In this document: positions 52,476 through 63,000 of the stretch, piece after piece
Position numbering within the stretch: the first letter of the stretch is position 1
Layout of the letters: each line of letters starts with the position of its first letter
NCBI GenBank assembly: GCA_023014365.1
Contig: JAEBUN010000012.1
Location: 434,001-498,000 of the forward strand
Direction: 5' to 3'
Source of the DNA: Lepiota brunneoincarnata
Taxonomy: Eukaryota > Basidiomycota > Agaricomycetes > Agaricales > Agaricaceae
Length of the DNA stretch: 64,000 bases
Notes under the pieces: model-generated
Databases searched by the model: none
What the model was told of the DNA's origin: nothing
What the model saw: the letters and a program-made list of their open reading frames with translations, nothing else
Position numbers and translations under genes: made by a program

Positions 52476-53230
52476 AGATGGACCACAGTGATGCACTCTG
52501 CCCAATACAAAGTAAAGCTGACCAGAGTTTTATGGGTGACCATGTCCTCCTATGCCCTGTAACTGTCAAAGAATTCTGTCACTTCAGTTTAGCAATGCTA
52601 GTTGATGATGAGAGTAACAGCAGACTCATCCATCACCCACTCCAGTGATTTTGATCCCACATCTAAGCCCACTATCTCTGCTTCTCATGCTGTCAATCAT
52701 AGCTCAGCCCTCAGCAGGCCACCAAACCCATTCTCACCAAGTTCCTGGGCTCCCCTACAAAAAGATCCACCCACATGCAACCCTTCCTCCACCCCAAACA
52801 GCTCAGCTGACCCAATCCCCATTGCAGGAGTATTTATCCCTGATCTTGGCTGTCAGAAGTGTGCATGGTGCATTACTCTTGAGCAATGAAACAATACTGA
52901 CCCAAGAATTGGCATCACATTGAGGAACTGGCCAGAATCCTGGTACACTCAAGATATGAAGGACAAAACAGCCTCAAAGCGATCTCAGTGAGCCTTGATT
53001 GCAGCAGAATATGGTATCATTGGTTGTCTGCCACAGGCTTGGCAGAAGTCATGAGAGCTTTCTTGTGGTGTACCCAGATGCTGACTCAGTAACATTCACA
53101 CACTTGCTTAATATGATCCAAAGCAACTGTGGCCTTCACAGGGGAAGCAGGAATGGTACACCTGAGCAACAGTCAAGATGAAGCCTCATACTACCTGGTC
53201 CACCCAGAATGGCAGGCAACTCATAAAATA

Positions 53231-53948
53231 GCCCTCTCATGAATCATCAGGCCCCCAACTTCTTTTTTTGTCTTTCATACTATCATTATACCTATGAACT
53301 ACATATAATACACAGTACAGTGACATATGCAGTGTAATAAACAGCAAAATCTTGTTGAGCAGCAGCTTCGGAATCAGCAAGATAACAAATAGCAAAATCT
53401 TGCCAAATGGCAGCTCTGGAGCCAGCAAGGTGACCAATAGCAAAATCCTTGTCAAATGGCAGCTTTGAAGCTTTGAAGCTGGTAGGAGAACCATACAACA
53501 GTGAGCAAGACCAGATTGAATGACAGCTTCAAAACCAGTAAGACAAACAGCAGCTTCAAAGCTGGTGAGACAACCAACAGCAAAATCCTGTTAGATGGAG
53601 GAGATGGCAGCTTCAAAACCAGCCCTAATGTGATGGGGAGGCATTGTATGCTTTGTCTACTCACATGCCTACAACCAGACCAAGTGAGCAAGCTAAAGCT
53701 CTAGTTTAGTTTAAGTTTTAGGAAAGTTGGGAGATGACTAATGAGCAGCAAGCATAAATTGGGGTTGGGAAGAAGGGAGCTCATGTGCATACATACCTTG
53801 AACCTTTCCAAGCAGCACATCCAGTCCACTTGCATCTGTCGTTCCCTCATACAAGCAAACAAACAATCACCACATCATTGCCTTGCTGAGAGGCTTTGTC
53901 TCATCATCAAAAGCAATCTACACAGTGATACTATTGCAACACTATGTA
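53231..53948. other. non-coding flank of Tc1 element 2 with minisatellite
   Basis: No gene recognised. It contains the tandem repeat listed at 53338-53640. A related sequence (AGCAAGCT...GTTTAGTTTAAGTTTTAGG) recurs in changed form at about 55.63-55.72 kb. Confidence 0.4.
53338..53640 (+). repeat. minisatellite, about 50-bp degenerate units
   Basis: AGCAAAATCTTG...AATGGCAGCTCTGGAGCCAG and related AACAGCAGCTTCAAAGCTGG units repeat about six times with variable spacing. Confidence 0.7.
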
Positions 53949-55554
53949 TAGTAAGGGACAAAACTCTTCCATTGATTTTTATACTTCAACAAATATGTTA
54001 ATAACTGTCAACCTACTAAGGATGAAACCTTCATATTTTAATTGGGAATACCTATATGGCTCATGTATCATCCTGCCAAACATCATTACGTCATATGCCA
54101 TTTTGGGAAGTCATTGAATTAAACAATCATTTAAGGTCATTGGAAGAGTTTTGTCCATCTCTAAGAAATTACCAATAATTACACTTTTAGTACTTTGTAT
54201 ACCCTCCCCTGGCATCCAAGACAGCCTGAACCCTATCAGGCATACTCTCTATCAGATTCTGACACACTTCTGCTGGAATCTGATCCCATTCCCTTTGTGT
54301 CCTCTCCCATAATTCTTCCATCCCCTGAGGTGGAGTGTTATACTCCCCTAACTTGATTTTAAGATGAGTCCGCAAATGTTCAATTGGATTAAGGTCTGGA
54401 GATTGTGGGGGCCACACCATAACCTCCATTTCAGCTGCTTTGAACCATTTTTGAGCCTTGATGTGCCTATATTCAGGATTATTATCTTGTTGAAAGACAA
54501 TATCCTCCACCTCTTTGTCATACCACTCCAGGCTCCCCTTGAGTTCATCCTCAAAATAGTGACAAATAGATCACTATCCATCTTACCATTAATCTTGGCT
54601 GCCAACCCTGGACCCTCCCACAGCATACAGCCCCATACCATGATAGAACATCCAACAAACTTTGTGATTCCCTGCACCAGCCTATCATTAAGCCTCTCCT
54701 CTGCTCTTTTCCAGACCCAAACCCTGCCATCTGACCCTAAGTGATTGATTTTAATCTCATCTGACCAAACCACCCTCTTCCAGTCTTCCAGGGTCCAGTC
54801 TGCATATGCCTCCACCCACTCTAATATTTTCCTCTTGTGTATAACAGAGAGTTTAGGCCTTTTCTGCTTGACTACAGCCTTCATTCCAGCTTTTTTGAGT
54901 GCTCTGCAAACTGTTTTGGAGGATAGAGGTTGGTCAATGACAGTACAAAGGGTTCTGGTGATTTGGGAGGCATTTTCAGCCTTGCAGGATGTGATAAGAT
55001 GAGTGGCATACATATTTGATATTGCCAACAAAAAGCTTGGTTGGGCAGCCACCAAGTGACTTTGAAAGTGTTGAATGATGTTTGGAGTGAAGCTGAGATA
55101 TAGTGCTGAGGCCAAGACCAGTGGTAAAAGCAATATGGGTAGTAGAGTGGCCTTTGTCCAAAAGGGAAAGAATATGGTTGCATTGAGTCATAGAGAGAGA
55201 TTGCATATTAGCAAAATGAGGTTGGGGGGGTGGTGTGAGCTAAGGGAGTGAGCAGCTATATTTATACATTATTCCAACCAGTCACATAACATTTATTTGC
55301 ACTTATTTGGCTGTAATAAACAAAATCATGTGATTAGAGTAGAGATGGACAAAACCCTTCCAATGGTCTTAAATGATTGTTTAATTCACTGACTTCCCAA
55401 AATAGCATATGACGTAATGATGTTTGGCAGGATGATACATGAGCCATATAGGTATTTCCAATTAAAATATGAAGGTTTCATATTTAGTAGGTGGGCAGTT
55501 ATTAACATATTTGTTGAAGTATAAAAATCATTGGAAGGGTTTTGTCCCTTACTG
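53949..55554 (-). mobile_element. Tc1/mariner element 2, 1606 bp, nearly intact
   Basis: Flanked by TA (53947-53948 and 55555-55556). The inverted terminal repeats are about 210 bp; the ends are TAGTAAGGGACAAAAC (left, first base changed) and GTTTTGTCCCTTACTG (right). Each repeat ends internally with an inverted copy of the outer AAAACTCTTCCA motif (CATTGGAAGAGTTTTG), as in Tc1 element 1, though the two elements differ in sequence. Confidence 0.92.
54187..55206 (-). pseudogene. Tc1-family DDE transposase with two frame breaks
   Basis: Reads from the ATG at 55206 (MQSLSMTQCNHILSLLDKGH), a helix-turn-helix region (HIAFTTGLGLSTISQLHSKH), then a frame change near 55.03 kb to CRALKKAGMKAVVKQKRP, DWTLEDWKRVVWSDEIKINH (first Asp), IMVWGCMLWEGPG, then a one-base loss near 54.56 kb to DIVFQQDNNPEYRHIKAQKW (second Asp) and VMVWPPQSPDLNPIEHLRTH (Glu), ending GGYTKY at 54187. 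All three catalytic residues remain. About 335 residues is the usual Tc1 length. Confidence 0.88.
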
Positions 55555-55726
55555 TATACAAATTGACAGACAGAGGTTGGAAAGTGATGCAAAAGATGGA
55601 AATTTGCCATCCCATGCCAACTGAGCAAGACCAAGCAAGCTCAAGGGCCCTGGGTTAGTTTGTAGTTTATGTCCTAGCTTAGCCCAGCCTAGGAAAACTG
55701 GGAGTTGATGATTAACAAGCAGTGAA
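55555..55726. other. flank between Tc1 element 2 and the truncated gypsy-A LTR
   Basis: Short non-coding stretch related to 53.69-53.75 kb; nothing else recognised. Confidence 0.4.
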
Positions 55727-56153
55727 TGTTATGAACAGTCCGGACCGGGAGGAACAAGAACTATTGTTCGACTTTACGAGATGGGTACAGGAGACTACAG
55801 ACCAATTACGGGCACAAGAATACGAAGACGAGGAAGGGGAATATTACACCGCCATGCAGGACCTGGCGAGAGAAGCAGGAATGGAGATAACCTTGGAGGA
55901 TATATTGGAATACCCCGAGGACGAGGAAGATAACCACGGATCAACCGACCCAACCTCCGATACGGATGGAAGCACTGAGAGAATGGAGAGCGAGAACGGA
56001 GAGGACTCCATGGAGATACAATCGGGAGAAGGAGATTATGAGTCAGAGGAAAGCAATGGAACATCGCACAGCAGTAGCGAGAGTACTGACTCATTGTAAT
56101 ATAAATAACACTAGGATGCCATCAGCCAGGATGTGCATCATGGTCAGGACTGC
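55727..56153 (+). mobile_element. truncated gypsy-A LTR (first 427 bp) with intact acidic ORF
   Basis: Plus strand from TGTTATGAACAGTCC; similarity to the full LTR stops after GGTCAGGACTGC at 56153. It keeps many CpG sites lost in other copies, so it is young or its template was less decayed. Confidence 0.82.
55734..56099 (+). CDS. LTR-encoded acidic protein segment (gypsy-A family), intact copy
   Basis: The ATG sits inside the LTR terminus (TGTTATGA), followed by DREEQELLFDFTRWVQETTD, AREAGMEITLEDILEYPEDE, a Glu/Ser/Asp-rich region and SESTDSL, ending at TAA (56097-56099). About 122 codons without a break, rich in CpG. It is homologous to 41590-41961 and to the broken copies near 19.1, 19.9 and 52.1 kb. 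It is likely the C-terminal tail of ORF3 carried by the LTR. The function is unknown. Confidence 0.6.
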   Translation, partial: NSPDREEQELLFDFTRWVQETTDQLRAQEYEDEEGEYYTAMQDLAREAGMEITLEDILEYPEDEEDNHGSTDPTSDTDGSTERMESENGEDSMEIQSGEGDYESEESNGTSHSSSESTDSL

Positions 56154-57831
56154 AATTGGGGGTCAGGAAAAGAGCTTGTGTACATACATGCCTTTGAAAA
56201 CCTCTTCCTTTCTTTCCATTCCCAAGTAACTTGGGGCAAGTGGGGTATGTCCAAGTGATCATTGCCACCATCCCTTGTCATCTGCTTTTTGTGAAAGAGG
56301 CAACAGATAGAGATAAGGCCATATACAACATGGAGGAAGTGAGAGAGATGTGAAATCCACAAAGGTATGGGGGCAGGGGAGGCATGTGCCTTACCAGAAA
56401 AGGGTGCTGAGTCAGCAAAATCCAGATGTTGCCTGTAAATTATCAGTGATAAGTTAGAATATGAGTGATCATTAGCCTCAGACACTCATATATGCAAGAA
56501 CTAATGTATTCAATACTTTTTAGAAGACAAGTAATTGTTCTACAGACAACATAAGTAATAGTCATGAGAGAAAAGTGATAAAGACTACTCACAGCCTCAG
56601 AAACTTGTATGTGTGACTCTGTGAGAATTGAGACTGCAGGGAATTCTTGCTATGGTATTTAAGGTAAAGCCAGAACAATAGAAGGAGTAGATAACTATCC
56701 TGGCATGCTGGCTACCTTTTACATAGAGGGTGAGAGAAATAAAATGCTCAGGAGCCAAACCACAGGGAGGTGGGTGATCATGGGGACAAGCAGTCAATGC
56801 TTGGACCCCCTGTGTACCATGACACTCACAATTGGTTTCTATTTCCAACATAAAAAAGATAAGCTCAAACATGTTGAAGCAAGGCAGTGGGGCCAGAAGC
56901 CCTGCAAGGAGGGAAAGTGATGAGACAACAAAGATCCTCAAATTGTGAGACAACTGCCAAGCACAACTGAACATGAGTGAGCTTGTTGGAGAGGCATGGT
57001 AGAGACCTTTCAGATGTAAGTTAGTGTGTCCCAAGGCATTGAGAAATGGCCCCAGAACAGAGACATTTGCATGTGGGGATGATGATCAGCAAGGAAAATA
57101 TGTTTTACTTCACTGAAAGAGTGTTTCCCAGGATGTGCAATATGGTGTTGGAAAGCCCTTAGAAATACGCATCTACCAGTGGTAGTAGTAAGAGGAATGG
57201 TGCAGTGTGAGATTACAAAATAAGGAATGAACCTAGGCAATGTGGATGGTGATGACAAGGGAAGGAGTGGGTCAATTGGGGCATGAAGCAGCATGTTCAA
57301 GAGATGTTGGCAGGGGCTATCAAACAGTGAAAACTGCTTGCTGATTCCTGCAGCTGCCCCTGAGATATACATCAATCTTCCCATTTCTACTGGGAAAATT
57401 CTTGTAAATTCTTGTATCTACTGTGAAGCTCTAACTTATTGGTTCAAATGTGTTCAGGCCCCTCATCTTTGAGCCTGAACTGTGATCCAAACCAACAGGC
57501 TAGGGGCTGAACCTGAACCTGAACTAAACTGAACTTTCAGGTTCAGTTCAGGAGGTTCAGGTTCGAACTGAAGTTCTGAACCAAACTTTGGCACCCCTAA
57601 GCCCAGCATGTCTCTTCACAGTCTGACACAACCCCAGTTGCATCCTCCAGGATCTCAATTTTGGAGTTGGATACATGTGATATTGCCAAGTGCCTGAAAC
57701 TTTGTGCATGTGCAGCTGAATGCAGTTGCAGGTTTCTCTTCCAGCCCATTGGGTTCAGGATGGTACATTACAATACACCAGACATTTTGAGTGACTGGGC
57801 ACTGAATGTTTTGTGCCGAATCCAATGAGAT
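56154..57831. other. no gene recognised
   Basis: Several minus-strand frames of 110-145 codons exist (56144-56485, 56597-57034, 57010-57384) but none shows a recognisable domain, and they lack a consistent start and exon structure. Probably decayed repeats. A GTTCAG-rich, partly palindromic stretch lies at 57530-57590. Confidence 0.4.
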
Positions 57832-57877
57832 GCATTTTAATTTTAATTTTAATTTTAATTTAATTTAATTTAATTTC
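57832..57877 (+). repeat. AT microsatellite, (TTTTAA)n then (TTTAA)n
   Basis: Four TTTTAA units followed by about four TTTAA units. It marks the right edge of the transposon island. Confidence 0.9.
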
Positions 57878-58029
57878 TTTTTCTGGCCACTGTACAAAAG
57901 TAGCGGCGTCTAGGTGTCCCGTTCCATAGCCAAGCCACAACAACACCAATCTCGGCTATCAGAAAGGGTCAACATGATAGCCCAAGAAGGTATCGCTGAC
58001 ATAACACGTTCGAACATTTTGTTGGGTGA

Positions 58030-58270
58030 ATCGCATTCAGTGCTACTGGACGCCCGGCTGGTGCTTTCCGTGGTATGGGCACCCAAATTGTCCCGAGGTT
58101 TATCGAGGTATTAGGCATTGAACAGGCCCGCTTCTGGGGAATTTGCACGATGAATGAGTCCAGGGGGTTCTTGGGTCTCAAGGGTCCGTCCACTCTTGAC
58201 CGTAAACCGCGTAGCAGACGACAGCTCGCATAGAATGTGAAAGTTTCGAGGAATGGAATCCCTATCCAGA
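58030..58270 (+). pseudogene. inverted Ppo fragment
   Basis: The plus-strand reading matches the Ppo peroxidase region seen on the minus strand at about 10.40-10.65 kb and 62.50-62.76 kb: FIEVLGIEQARFWGICTMNE then GFLGLKGPSTLDRKPRSR. The match extends into the following exon (AGAATGTGAAAGTTTCGAGG). Both edges are abrupt. It is a third, partial Ppo copy in opposite orientation. Confidence 0.85.
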
Positions 58271-59041
58271 GTTCTCAAGAGCTGTTTCGTTCCCCTCATC
58301 ATCCCCTACTCCGCCCTCCGTTCAGGAGTCGTATGTTCTGCATTTCGGCTTGCCAGTGCTCTCTCCATCACCTGGCCGGGGACATTCGAGTGCCCTGCAG
58401 ACCTCGACTGCATTCCTGAAACCCCCGCTTCACTTTTTCTCCATCAATTTCACAGCTCAGTGTGCACAAAGTACTTTTGTCTCATAGCTTGCTCGGGGTA
58501 TTGCTTTCGATCTTGTCTTCACACAGGCGTGTTTATTCCGCCTTTACTTTTGGATAATTAGTCTAATTCTGCGGGTTGGTGGTTTGAGATTCTCTACCTG
58601 CACACCTTGGTTCCGAAATTGAATATATAGGTGAGGAAACTTCGATCAGTAACCCCCAACCAAATACCCCCCTCGCGGACCTTTGCCCAAATATCTGATG
58701 TATCGCGTATTTACAGCAGGGGAACGACTCCTCGTAGGTTAGCTGCCCGCACCCTTTCCCACGTTGGCCAGCACATAGCTTAACATACCATCCACAACAG
58801 GGTGGGCGTCGTTTACGACTCCGGCATTTGCAACCATCTACACTTGGGTGCTTCGCATCGCTAACGTGCTGGCTGCAGGATAACTGGATGTCGAGGACAC
58901 GAAAGCGAAGGTTGCAAAAGCCACAGCGGTTTGACTTTCCCGTGCTAGGGGACTTGGAAAGATGGCTGATAACTGCATTGAGTCGATGGCACACACAGGC
59001 ATTTTCAACCAAGACAATCTGCAGGGTGTTATATTACAATC
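58271..59041. other. no gene recognised
   Basis: A 149-codon Cys-rich minus-strand frame (58563-59012) is present, but it lacks an ATG start and any recognised family, so I do not call it a gene. The sequence is unrelated to the copy 1 locus. Confidence 0.4.
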
Positions 59042-59235
59042 GTACCATTGCTCAAGAAGCCTCCGGAAGCACAGAGCGTATCCGAGACGAGGTCGATAGG
59101 TGGGGCAAGAATTCCAGAGGTACCATTCTGGACAAAGTGCCACCCCAAGTCCAGCTTGATCCTTGGAAAGCGAAGCGGCGTGAGAGACTCAAGGGCCGGA
59201 GAGAAGAGATGCAACGAGAGAAGCGAGTGAACAGA
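59042..59235 (-). pseudogene. glyoxal oxidase first-exon stub (second locus)
   Basis: Minus-strand fragments match exon 1 of the gene at 7094: [13 protein letters not shown], then [19 protein letters not shown], with about 120 bp between them deleted. The homology ends near 59042, where exon 2 should follow, and the rest of the gene is missing. Its position downstream of Ppo copy 2 mirrors the first locus. Confidence 0.88.
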
Positions 59236-60002
59236 AACCGCCTAATGTTAGGGATAGCCAGACGAAGATAGAAATCCGTACACGCTTTATAACCTCTTGC
59301 CTGGCCGCCAGGTTTGAGGGCTCCACCGTGAATTAGCCCGACTTGACAGATGGTATAGTGAGTGAAACTTGACACCCCAAGGGAAAATGACCGCAGATAC
59401 ACTTTCTCCTTATTGCATGGTGGCCCCGAGGGGAGGGAAAAGTGGGCACGTGGGTAAGTTTTTGAGGCTGTGAGGGGATCCAGCGCTATCGCAGACCGAA
59501 ATCGAGAAGTTTTTTACTTAGCAAGGTGCTCGGCTAGTAAGCAATCGAAGGACTGTGTGATGTCAACTCCGATCATTGTATTACGCACCTTGGTCACTTG
59601 GCTCCACTGAGGAACGAGAGTGGCCCAAAGATGCCGTGGTGGGAAAGCCGCAGATAGAAGCAGGCGGTAGAAAGTGCCTCGATTGGGCGCCGAGGAAGCG
59701 TGACAGAGTCCGATCAGCTTCAAAACGTCAGCCGCTTCATCTTCAACAAAAATACTGAAGAGGTTCTATGATTTTGCCGGACAGTATGAAGTCGACGTCG
59801 AGTAACACCCTAATATTAAGGCTCATATGTATATTGACATGGAGCTCCCGCCCTCGGTTTCTCCGGAAAATAATATATCTTTAGGCATAGTTATCACTCA
59901 TACATACACAATCAGGAAATTGAGTAGTGGGCTAAATTTACATTCGGCCGCGGTGGGTGTTCCTGTTCAAGAATCATACTAGATCTCTATGAGCAAGTGT
60001 CA
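59236..60002. other. duplicated intergenic region downstream of Ppo copy 2
   Basis: Homologous along its length to 7095-7862 with scattered substitutions and small indels. No gene recognised. Confidence 0.75.
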
Positions 60003-63000
60003 TCAGCAATCACAGATCCTGGGACGCACCACAAGATACATTGATCCAGGCCACCGGCTCGCAGACCCATTCCGTTGAATGAAGAAGTCTGTCTCCGTGT
60101 CGTTGACCATTTCTGTATATCTCTTCAAACTCCCAGCATCACCAGGAGCGCGTCGGACATTCTTCAACTGGAACACAGCTTTGACGATCTCTGCAATCGT
60201 CAACACAGCAAACATCGTGCCGGGGCAGTAGTGGAACCCAGCGCCGTTGAGATTATATGACGTCGGAGGTCTCTGTGGATTGACTGTGTGGGGGTCCGGG
60301 AATTCCAAAGGCTACCGGCGATGTCAGTAATGAGGCTCCAAGCACCCGTAGGTCAAAAGAGACACGTACATTGAGATGTGCGTTCTTAAAGCTGCCCCAG
60401 ATACGATCACCTTTGTGAATCTCTAGCGGAGGAAGGCCTGGTCCTTGCGATACTGTCGTATCGACAACCGATTGACGCCATAGACCAGGATACTGAGGCC
60501 TCAATCCTAACAATTGAATTAATGGCAAAGTCGACAGACGTAGACATATGGAATCTTACGCATGGCTTCACGAACATATCCAAGCAACAACTCGGCATCT
60601 TGAGGGTTGGTGCTTTGAACCAACTGAATGATATGACTACGTTCTTTCTTCTGAGCGTCATCCATGTAGAAATCAATCACGTGCACCGCGGCTTGAGCGC
60701 AGTTGACCGACCCGCCAACCGCTAGGCCGAGAATATTACCGAGTAGCTGGTCCAATGGTCTCCCAGTCGCAGCAAGTTTGCTCAAAAAAGGGTAACACTG
60801 GCTTCGCTTTCTGAGGCCAAAGGAGCGATCCGACCTTCGCTGCGAACTTACCCAAAAAGGTTCTGGATTGACGATATGGGCATATATTAGCCTACGACAT
60901 GCTTTTGCGTTGAGGTACATACCGGAGCGGTCGAAGGTGATATTTCCAGAACGGATTTCGCCGTCAATCCCCCAATGATAGTTCCAGCCTGGATGATGGC
61001 TTCATGCATCGAGAAGCTTTCTTCCCAATCATCGGCTGCGAGGAATGTGCCACTGAATCCACGATTAGATGGCACGTACAGCCAACCCTACTCTACTACA
61101 CACCTAAACTACAAAGGAGGTAAGTTTAGGAGGTAGAGCAATGCGACAAGTAATAACCTACAAGAGCTGCCAACATATCAAACAATTCTTGTTCTGTGTA
61201 TATTCCCGAGGGATTTTCCTTGGTCTTCAGGGAAATACCACACTGCGAATACGAGTAAGATATGGCTTCTTAGGGTGCTCCAAACTACTCACTAGTTTTT
61301 CAGCAGCGAAATGAACAGAGACAAGGTTGATGACACCTTTGGAGATATCCACATAATTTCCAGGAACACCCGGATACCTGCGTGGACAATTCGTCAACTT
61401 GAATAAATCGGAACGCCAAAACACGTACTGCCATGTCTTCTCCTTGATCTTCTCCCTGGCAACTTGTGCGAACCACGTCGCGAACTGTTTCAGAGAATCC
61501 TCCTCTGAGAAAAGCGCATGCATTGCCTGTGGTTGAGATTCAGTCTACAGGAAATAGAATAAGAAATGATGGTCCGAACCATTGCCTTGTCTGTATCATG
61601 CCTTGTCTCGGTTCAGTACCATGAATGCAGCCAAGAGAAAATGTTCATACTGAGTGACGTCGTCAAACATAAGGAAGGAGCCATAACCAAACTTCTCGTA
61701 GGTGACCTTGAACCGAGCAGGATCACTAAAGACGGTCTTGATGCCAGTAAATGTGTTCAAAATCTTGGCAACGGGGCGTGGGAAGGGGGGCGAGAATGTA
61801 TATTTATTCGCTAGACCCTGCCTCGTTAGGCTTTCCTTCATATGCGCGGGAGTGAAAAACGGGAATAGTGAATAAACGGAATTCTACAGCCTGGTAAGAA
61901 TCAAGCCAAGCGAAAATAAATCAGGAGATTCACCCATGGATAATGACGTGGCAGATGGCGTAGTAACAGCTTGGGGACTGGATGGCCTTATGAGTAAATG
62001 GGCACACGCTCATGTACGCGGTGGGGCGTACTTTGTCCTCCAAATCCTCCGTTATTCATATCGCGCTGGCAGTCCTGGAATCCCCAGTGGGTTAGGTTTT
62101 GCGCTTTCGGCAGTGTATTACTTAGTCTGGGGTGTCAGCTACCGGCAACAAGGTACTCACGAGTGAAGTCACTGGTGTAAAACCTGTCGCCCCGGATCAA
62201 GGCAATTGCGTCACCAAGCACAGCTCGCGTGGTCTATGGAATGAGTGAGTCAATTGTGATGATAATAAACGAACGTCAGACCGTGAAGCCACATGCGAAA
62301 CGTGAACCAGTTGTCAATGGCATTGTCGACTCCGCTTGTAGACCAGTCTAGAAGCAAGGCGGTCGTTCAGGACGTGCCATCAGCAGATGAAACCATGGTA
62401 AACACACATAAAGTTCAAGGTTATCAATATGGCCGTAGAGGCGACGAGCAGCTCCCTATGGAACGACGGTGTAAGAAACACTAACAGAGCAGCAACGGAG
62501 GAAGTCATACAGCGATCTCCGGATCGGGATTCCATTCTTCAAAACTTTCAAATTCTATGCGAGCTGTCATCATCTGCTACAGGATTTACGGTCAAGAGTG
62601 GACGAACCCTTGAGACCCAAGAACTTCCTGAACTCATTCATGGTGCACACTCCCCAGAAGCGGGCCTGTTCAATGCCTAATACCTCGATAAACCTCAGGA
62701 CACTTGGGGCGCCCATACCACGGAAAGCACCAGCCGGGCGTCCAGTAGCGCCTTGCAGGATATTAGCAAGATCATCATCGGAGAACTTGCCATCTGGCCC
62801 GCGCTTCAAACTTTGGACCACGTTGAGTCAGGATCATGATAACTCAGAACGATACTCACCCTGCGAAAGTCCGCTCAGCAGGATTAGGATCGATCTTCGC
62901 GAAAGCTGCGACGGCCGCGCTAAAGTCCAGCTAAGAGATGGCGTCACGAAAACTGTTTATCACCTGATCTGGCGCCAGTACGTACCTGCGCAAATGGATT

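Larger units (their letters stand above)
49561..53230 (+). pseudogene. Crypton-like tyrosine recombinase remnant, split by two solo LTRs
   Basis: Plus-strand broken frames follow the order of a large Agaricomycete protein family with a tyrosine-recombinase core. Near 49.75-49.94 kb: LSYKDTAQHLYHSEAQKLAV and DELIEDEITKQILHID. Near 50.33-50.87 kb: FDELTGTVKGYPA, IIKGYIKVVKTKGGTKGSEL, MMRAFMSTGFILWTR, RNFELCALQVCDIMPGFVGP and HKWWQQKVGYDGPL. After the LTR at 50873-51266: DYIFPYFAPNGIAHPDCQMT and VYTTHCFQRGGAQYQFM, where Gln replaces the Arg expected in the H-x-x-R motif, and IQWWEG. After the LTR at 51761-52475: DHSDALCPIQSKADQSFMGD, then RIGITLRNWPESWYTQDMKD. Many stops. The Crypton label is inferred from the recombinase-like core; the family match is from memory. 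Confidence 0.6.

Noticed and set aside
56597..57384. Minus-strand frames of 124 and 145 codons
   Set aside because: No recognisable family, no consistent start or splice structure, in repeat-rich sequence; recorded only as an unassigned region.
58563..59012. 149-codon Cys-rich minus-strand frame
   Set aside because: No ATG at its start, no recognised domain, and it lies in a rearranged segment between duplicated fragments; Cys richness alone is not evidence of a gene.
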